From: Collimonas sp. PA-H2
GTDB lineage: Bacteria; Pseudomonadota; Gammaproteobacteria; Burkholderiales; Burkholderiaceae_D
Assembly (NCBI RefSeq): GCF_002564105.1
Contig: NZ_PDBX01000001.1
Coordinates: forward strand, 558,001-622,000
Length of the DNA: 64,000 nt
Direction: 5' to 3'
A program made the position numbers and the translations under genes. Below, piece after piece: positions 59,021 through 64,000 of the stretch (the stretch's first letter is position 1; each line of letters opens with the position of its first letter). The notes below the pieces were generated by a model, which saw nothing but the letters and a program-made list of their open reading frames with translations, searched no databases and had not been told where the DNA came from.

Positions 59021-60166
59021 ATGGCAATGGATCGCTTGTTTCGTCTGATGCGGGAGAAGGAAGCATCGGACATGTTCCTGGCGCCGGGCTCGCCGATTCA
59101 TCTCAAGATCAAGGGCCAGATGGTCCCGGTCAATCAGCAGAACATGGATGACAACACCATCCTGCTGCTGCTGAAAGAAGTGCTGCCCGCCGAACGATTG
59201 CAAGAGCTGGAGCGTAACAATGAATTGAACCTAGGCGTTCCGATCGCCGGCGTCGGCAGTTTCCGCTTCTCGGCATTCCGTCAGCGCGGCAGCATTTCGG
59301 CCGTGATCCGCTATATTCCGATCGACATCCCTGCATTCGAAGAGCTGCGCCTGCCGCCGGCGCTGCTCGACCTGATCGGCCGCAAACGCGGCCTGCTGCT
59401 GATTGTCGGCTCCACCGGTTCCGGCAAGTCGACCACCATCGCCTCAATGCTGGACTATCGCAACAAGACCCAGGCGGGCCATATCCTGACCCTGGAAGAT
59501 CCGATCGAATTCCTGTTCCAGAACCATCGCTCCATCGTCAACCAGCGCGAAATCGGCAGCGACACCACCGATCTCAACGGCGCCCTGAAAAACGCCTTGC
59601 GGCAGGCGCCGGACTGCATCCTGATCGGCGAAATCCGCGACAAGGCGACCATGTCGGCCGCCCTCGCCTATGCCCAGTCCGGTCACCTGGTGGTGTCGAC
59701 GCTGCACGCCAACAATACCTACCGCGCGCTGAACCGCGTGATCAGTTTCTATCCGATGGAAAACCGTCCGGCGCTGCTGGAAGACTTGGCTTCGACCCTG
59801 GCGGCGATCGTTTCGCAACGCCTGGTCCGGACTATCGACGGCGAACGCACGCCGGCGGTGGAGATCATGCTCAACACGCGCCACGTTTCCGAACTGATCG
59901 AGGAAGACAACATCAGCCAGATCAAGGAAGCCATGGAAAAGAGCCTGGCGCCGGGTTCGCAGACTTTCGAGCAGGCGCTGATGCAACTGATCGAGGACGG
60001 CGTCATCACCCAGGACGAAGCGCTGGAGCATGCCGATTCGCCAAGCAATCTGTACTGGCTGATCAACAATCACACGCCGAGTTCGAAGAAAAACCTGGCG
60101 CCGATTGCTCCGGAACCGGAACGCGTCGAAGGCGCGACCTTCACCGAATTTACCTTGGACCTGTAA
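59021..60166 (+). CDS. pilU: type IV pilus retraction ATPase PilU
   Basis: 381 aa. AAGGAG seven bases before ATG 59021 fixes the start. PilT-like core: Walker A GSTGSGKSTTIASML, Asp box, Walker B APDCILIGEIRD and His box SGHLVVSTLHANN. The long C-terminus and 'MDRLFRLMREKEASDMFL' favour PilU, the PilT-dependent retraction booster. The usual partner pilT is not adjacent here; pilU stands alone between dap genes. Confidence 0.9.
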   Translation: MAMDRLFRLMREKEASDMFLAPGSPIHLKIKGQMVPVNQQNMDDNTILLLLKEVLPAERLQELERNNELNLGVPIAGVGSFRFSAFRQRGSISAVIRYIPIDIPAFEELRLPPALLDLIGRKRGLLLIVGSTGSGKSTTIASMLDYRNKTQAGHILTLEDPIEFLFQNHRSIVNQREIGSDTTDLNGALKNALRQAPDCILIGEIRDKATMSAALAYAQSGHLVVSTLHANNTYRALNRVISFYPMENRPALLEDLASTLAAIVSQRLVRTIDGERTPAVEIMLNTRHVSELIEEDNISQIKEAMEKSLAPGSQTFEQALMQLIEDGVITQDEALEHADSPSNLYWLINNHTPSSKKNLAPIAPEPERVEGATFTEFTLDL

Positions 60167-60201
60167 GCGTCCTTATCACCCGCAGCAAACGAATTCAATC
60201 T

Positions 60202-60555
60202 ATGGCAATTACTCTTTACGGCATTCCCAACTGCGACACGGTCAAGAAAGCCCGCACCTGGCTGGAAGACCAGGAAATCGCCTACACGTTTCACAATTTC
60301 AAGAAAGACGGCGTCAGCGCCGAGCTGATCACCACCTGGCTGGCGGACATTCCCTGGGATACGCTGGTCAACCGCAAGGGCACGACCTGGCGCGGTTTGT
60401 CCGAACAACGGCGCAACGGCATCACCGACGGCATCAGCGCCACGCCCTTGATGATGGAGCTGCCGTCCATCATCAAGCGCCCGGTGCTATACACAGGCAA
60501 ACAAGCCTATGTCGGTTTTTCGGATGCGCTGTACCAGGAAATCTTCAGCCAGTAA
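60202..60555 (+). CDS. ArsC/Spx-family reductase-like protein (YffB type)
   Basis: 117 aa thioredoxin-fold protein starting MAITLYGIPNCDTVKKARTWL. The single Cys of 'IPNCDTVKKA' is in the ArsC/Spx position and ATPLMMELPSIIKRPVL is the conserved cis-Pro region. It sits directly before dapE, the same order as yffB-dapE in E. coli. The family is glutathione-linked but its substrate is unsettled; arsenate reduction is unlikely. Confidence 0.88.
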   Translation: MAITLYGIPNCDTVKKARTWLEDQEIAYTFHNFKKDGVSAELITTWLADIPWDTLVNRKGTTWRGLSEQRRNGITDGISATPLMMELPSIIKRPVLYTGKQAYVGFSDALYQEIFSQ

Positions 60556-61764
<1,209 letters not shown>

Positions 61765-61787
61765 CCCACACTCACGCAAAGGTACTT

Positions 61788-63386
61788 ATGGCTGGCAGCA
61801 GCAAGGACATCGTCGAACAAGCCTACGACGCCACGCCATACACCTCGCATCCGTTCAAAGCCACCGCGCCGGAACATCTGGCGGCGGTCGCCACCCTGTT
61901 CAACCTGAAGCCGCCGCGCACCGAGAATGCGCGCGTGCTGGAGCTGGGCTGTGCTTCCGGCGGCAACCTGATTCCGCATGCGCAACAGCATCCCGGCGGC
62001 CACTATGTCGGGGTCGACCTGTCCAAGGTGCAGATCGATGCCGGACAGCAGCGGCTGTCCGCGCTCGGCCTGAAAAATATCAGCCTGCACCACATGAGCA
62101 TCAGCGACATCAGCCCGGCGCTGGGGCAGTTCGACTACATCGTTTGCCACGGCGTGTACAGCTGGGTGCCGCCGCAGGTGCAAGATGAAATCCTGCGCGT
62201 CTGCGCGGAAAACCTGGCGGCCGACGGCGTCGCCGTGGTCAGCTACAACACCTATCCCGGCTGGAAATTCAAGGAAGTGGTGCGGGAAGCCATGCTATTC
62301 CGCGGCAAGGACCATGACAATCCGGCCGACAAGCTGGCGCATGCGCGCGGCATGTTCAATTTCATGCATGAGATGTCGGGCAAGGGCAGCGTGCTGAACC
62401 AGGTGCTGGAGCAGCACAGCGCCACATTCAGCGGCCAGTTCGACGATTATTATCTGCTGCACGAATATCTGGAGCCCTACAACCTGCCCTGCTACCTGAA
62501 CGAGTTCGTGGCGCGGGCGCGCCAGTACAAGCTGAGCTATCTGGCCGATGCCGAGCAACAGTCGATGTTCGTCGGCAATCTCGGCAGCCAGGTCGCCGAA
62601 CCCTTGCTGCGTGAATGCGGCAATGACCAGGTGGTGCTGGAACAGTACATGGATTTCCTGCGCAACCGCCAGTTCCGCCACACCTTGCTGGTGCACGCGC
62701 AACAACAAAGCCGGATACGCTATCAGCTCGACCCGGCCGTGCTGCTGCAACTGCATTATGCTTGTGCGGTCGACAGCGGCACGGCCGCGATCACGCAGGA
62801 CGATGCAGAGCAGGCCATGGCGCTCGGCGGCCAGCAACTGGTCATCCGCGGCAAGGTCAGCAAGTTCGCCCTGCAGATACTAGGAGAACGCTTTCCAGCC
62901 ACCATGCATTTGCCCGAGCTGGTCGAGGCGGTCCGGCAACGCCTGCAACAGCGCCAGGACAACGATACCGGCGTCATCGTCAGTTTGATGGAAGCGCTGG
63001 TGATCCGCGGCGCCGTCGAATACCGCGTGCAAGCCCTGGAAGCCGCCCCCAGCCTGGACGAAAAGCCGCTCGCCCTGGCATCCGCCTGCGCAGATCTGGC
63101 GCTTGTCCCCGGTGGCGACACCGCCAGCGCCACCAATCTCTGGCACCAGCGGGTAGCGCTGAACATAGTCGAACAATTATTGCTGCCCAAGCTGGATGGA
63201 AACCATACCCAAGAGCAACTAATCGAACATATCCTGCAGCAAGAGCAACAACAGATGCTCGAATTCAAGCACAAGGACGGCCAGCGCGTCAGCGATCCGC
63301 AAGCGCTGCGCACAGAAGCGGCGGAACATGTCGGCAATGCCTTGCGTACTCTCAGATATAATGGGATGTTGATCAAATCTCGATAA
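61788..63386 (+). CDS. SAM-dependent methyltransferase with PKMT-type regulatory domain
   Basis: 532 aa. Class I methyltransferase domain (about 30-190) with motif I ARVLELGCASGGNLIP, motif II VGVDLSKVQID and CHGVYSWVP. It is followed by the 'methyltransferase regulatory domain' (about 215-300) and a C-terminal winged-helix-like region ending RYNGMLIKSR. The same layout is found in rickettsial protein lysine methyltransferases (PKMT1/2), so methylation of outer-membrane or other protein lysines is a possible role. Starts 24 bp after dapE. Confidence 0.82.
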   Translation: MAGSSKDIVEQAYDATPYTSHPFKATAPEHLAAVATLFNLKPPRTENARVLELGCASGGNLIPHAQQHPGGHYVGVDLSKVQIDAGQQRLSALGLKNISLHHMSISDISPALGQFDYIVCHGVYSWVPPQVQDEILRVCAENLAADGVAVVSYNTYPGWKFKEVVREAMLFRGKDHDNPADKLAHARGMFNFMHEMSGKGSVLNQVLEQHSATFSGQFDDYYLLHEYLEPYNLPCYLNEFVARARQYKLSYLADAEQQSMFVGNLGSQVAEPLLRECGNDQVVLEQYMDFLRNRQFRHTLLVHAQQQSRIRYQLDPAVLLQLHYACAVDSGTAAITQDDAEQAMALGGQQLVIRGKVSKFALQILGERFPATMHLPELVEAVRQRLQQRQDNDTGVIVSLMEALVIRGAVEYRVQALEAAPSLDEKPLALASACADLALVPGGDTASATNLWHQRVALNIVEQLLLPKLDGNHTQEQLIEHILQQEQQQMLEFKHKDGQRVSDPQALRTEAAEHVGNALRTLRYNGMLIKSR

Positions 63387-63546
63387 AATCGAGGAAAATC
63401 AAGGCAATAACGGGCTAATTGGCCGCCTCCGCCCCATTCCGCCCGGCATTTCCGATAGAATCCGCCTGACACTTTGCGCCGCTGCGCAATTGCTCTACTT
63501 TAATCAGCCGGGGACGATGCGATTTGCCGCTAACCGGCGGCTCCCT

Positions 63547-63749
63547 GTGTAGTGCTTTGTCAGTAATGAGACTTCAGAAATGGTGTATTTTCGTGCCAGG
63601 CTAGGTGGATGGCCGCCCCGCGCAAACCGGAGCGATAGCGCGACTATCGCGAGGATTTGCAACGACGCATGGTGCGAAAAGATGCGGCCGGCCAGGTGCG
63701 GTCGGCTAGACGCCGTTTATGAAGTTTCATTACTGACGAAGCACTGCAC
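63547..63749 (+). repeat. 203-bp element with 34-bp terminal inverted repeats and nested hairpin
   Basis: Arms 63547-63580 (GTGTAGTGCTTTGTCAGTAA...) and 63716-63749 pair over 34 bases with four departures, three of which are G-U wobbles on the plus strand. Inside, GGCCGC (63611-63616) pairs with GCGGCC (63684-63689). A nested hairpin has GCAAA/TTTGC outside (63622-63626 with 63656-63660) and GCGATAG/CTATCGC inside (63632-63638 with 63644-63650), separated by a CCGGA/GAGGA internal loop. No target-site duplication or transposase is visible. It ends 32 bp before prmB. Best read as a MITE-like or structured-RNA repeat. Confidence 0.7.
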
Positions 63750-63781
63750 TAAACTTTGTCCCGCAACACAGTAAACGTGCC

Positions 63782-64000
63782 ATGACTCCACAATCCTTTA
63801 CCACCATCCGTGACCTGCTGCGCTATGCAGTGACCCGTTTCAATACCGTCGGCCTGTTTTTCGGCCATGGCAGCAGCAATGCGCTGGATGAAGCGGCCTA
63901 CCTGATCCTGCATACGCTGAAGCTGCCGCTGGACAAGATCGAACCGTTCTTCGATGCGCGCCTGCTGCCGCATGAAATAGAAGCCGTGCTGCAAGTCATC
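63782..64000 (+). CDS. prmB: PrmB, ribosomal protein L3 glutamine methyltransferase (N-terminal part)
   Basis: First 73 codons only, running off the window. 'MTPQSFTTIRDLLRYAVTRFN' and 'LFFGHGSSNALDEAAYLILHTLKLPLD' match the helical N-terminal domain of PrmB/HemK-type protein methyltransferases; the GHG..N..DEA phrase is PrmB-like. It methylates Gln in ribosomal protein L3. The catalytic NPPY motif would be beyond the window. Confidence 0.85.
   Translation, partial: MTPQSFTTIRDLLRYAVTRFNTVGLFFGHGSSNALDEAAYLILHTLKLPLDKIEPFFDARLLPHEIEAVLQVI

Noticed and set aside
63580..63774. A 64-codon frame across the repeat element before prmB
   Set aside because: It lies almost wholly inside the 203-bp inverted-repeat element, has no good ribosome-binding site, and is better explained by the element itself.

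Overview
The window looks like a chromosomal segment of a Gram-negative betaproteobacterium of the Burkholderiales, most like the Oxalobacteraceae (a Collimonas- or Herbaspirillum-like soil bacterium). The reasons are the high GC content, Burkholderia-type porins, a paired cphA'/cphA cyanophycin locus, a non-phosphorylative pentose pathway with AraD1 and ChvE/Ggu proteins, and the def-galU-ligA-zipA-smc and dapC-dapD-pilU-dapE-prmB gene orders. The genus is an inference. There are about 50 genes. I see no rRNA, tRNA, CRISPR array, integrase or intact insertion sequence.

Region 1 (1-8.4 kb): the tail of an RluF-like pseudouridine synthase, then a cyanophycin locus. A DUF1854 gene and an ABC exporter point left. 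Divergent from them are two cyanophycin synthetases: a short CphA' that lacks the C-terminal Mur domain and key Mur catalytic motifs, and a full-length CphA. Two long REP-like hairpins (GGGGTCAGAGT family) close the locus.

Region 2 (8.4-20.5 kb): an MdtD-like MFS exporter, an NTF2-like protein and a cupin, then a leftward high-affinity potassium uptake cluster: 34-aa membrane protein, kdpF, kdpA, kdpB, kdpC, a TorF-family porin, kdpD, kdpE. Upstream is a sigma70-like promoter preceded by helically phased TTTAC repeats that resemble a KdpE box.

Region 3 (20.5-23.3 kb): a FUSC-family membrane protein and an orphan fimbrial-subunit-like protein.

Region 4 (23.3-39.2 kb): a sugar regulon. ChvE-GguA-GguB import an aldose. 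An SDR dehydrogenase, SMP-30 lactonase, IlvD/Edd dehydratase, AraD1 dehydratase and alpha-ketoglutarate-semialdehyde dehydrogenase would convert a pentose, probably L-arabinose, to 2-oxoglutarate. A GbpR-type LysR regulator and a porin sit at the far end. The gbpR/porin and chvE upstream regions share a 50-bp two-part operator-like sequence. Inserted in this regulon is an SHMT-like PLP enzyme with a divergent MocR regulator and its own perfect inverted repeat.

Region 5 (39.2-46.8 kb): a yeiE/yeiH-like pair, a zinc alcohol dehydrogenase, a second porin with OmpR-like tandem repeats, rpiA and a CPA2 cation/proton antiporter.

Region 6 (46.9-64 kb): housekeeping genes: def, galU, ligA, zipA, smc, two unknown about 90-aa proteins, dapC, dapD, pilU, an ArsC/YffB-like protein, dapE, a PKMT-like methyltransferase and the start of prmB. 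Just before prmB lies a 203-bp element with 34-bp terminal inverted repeats and a nested hairpin. Its arm mismatches are mostly G-U wobbles on the plus strand, so it may be a mobile or structured-RNA repeat.
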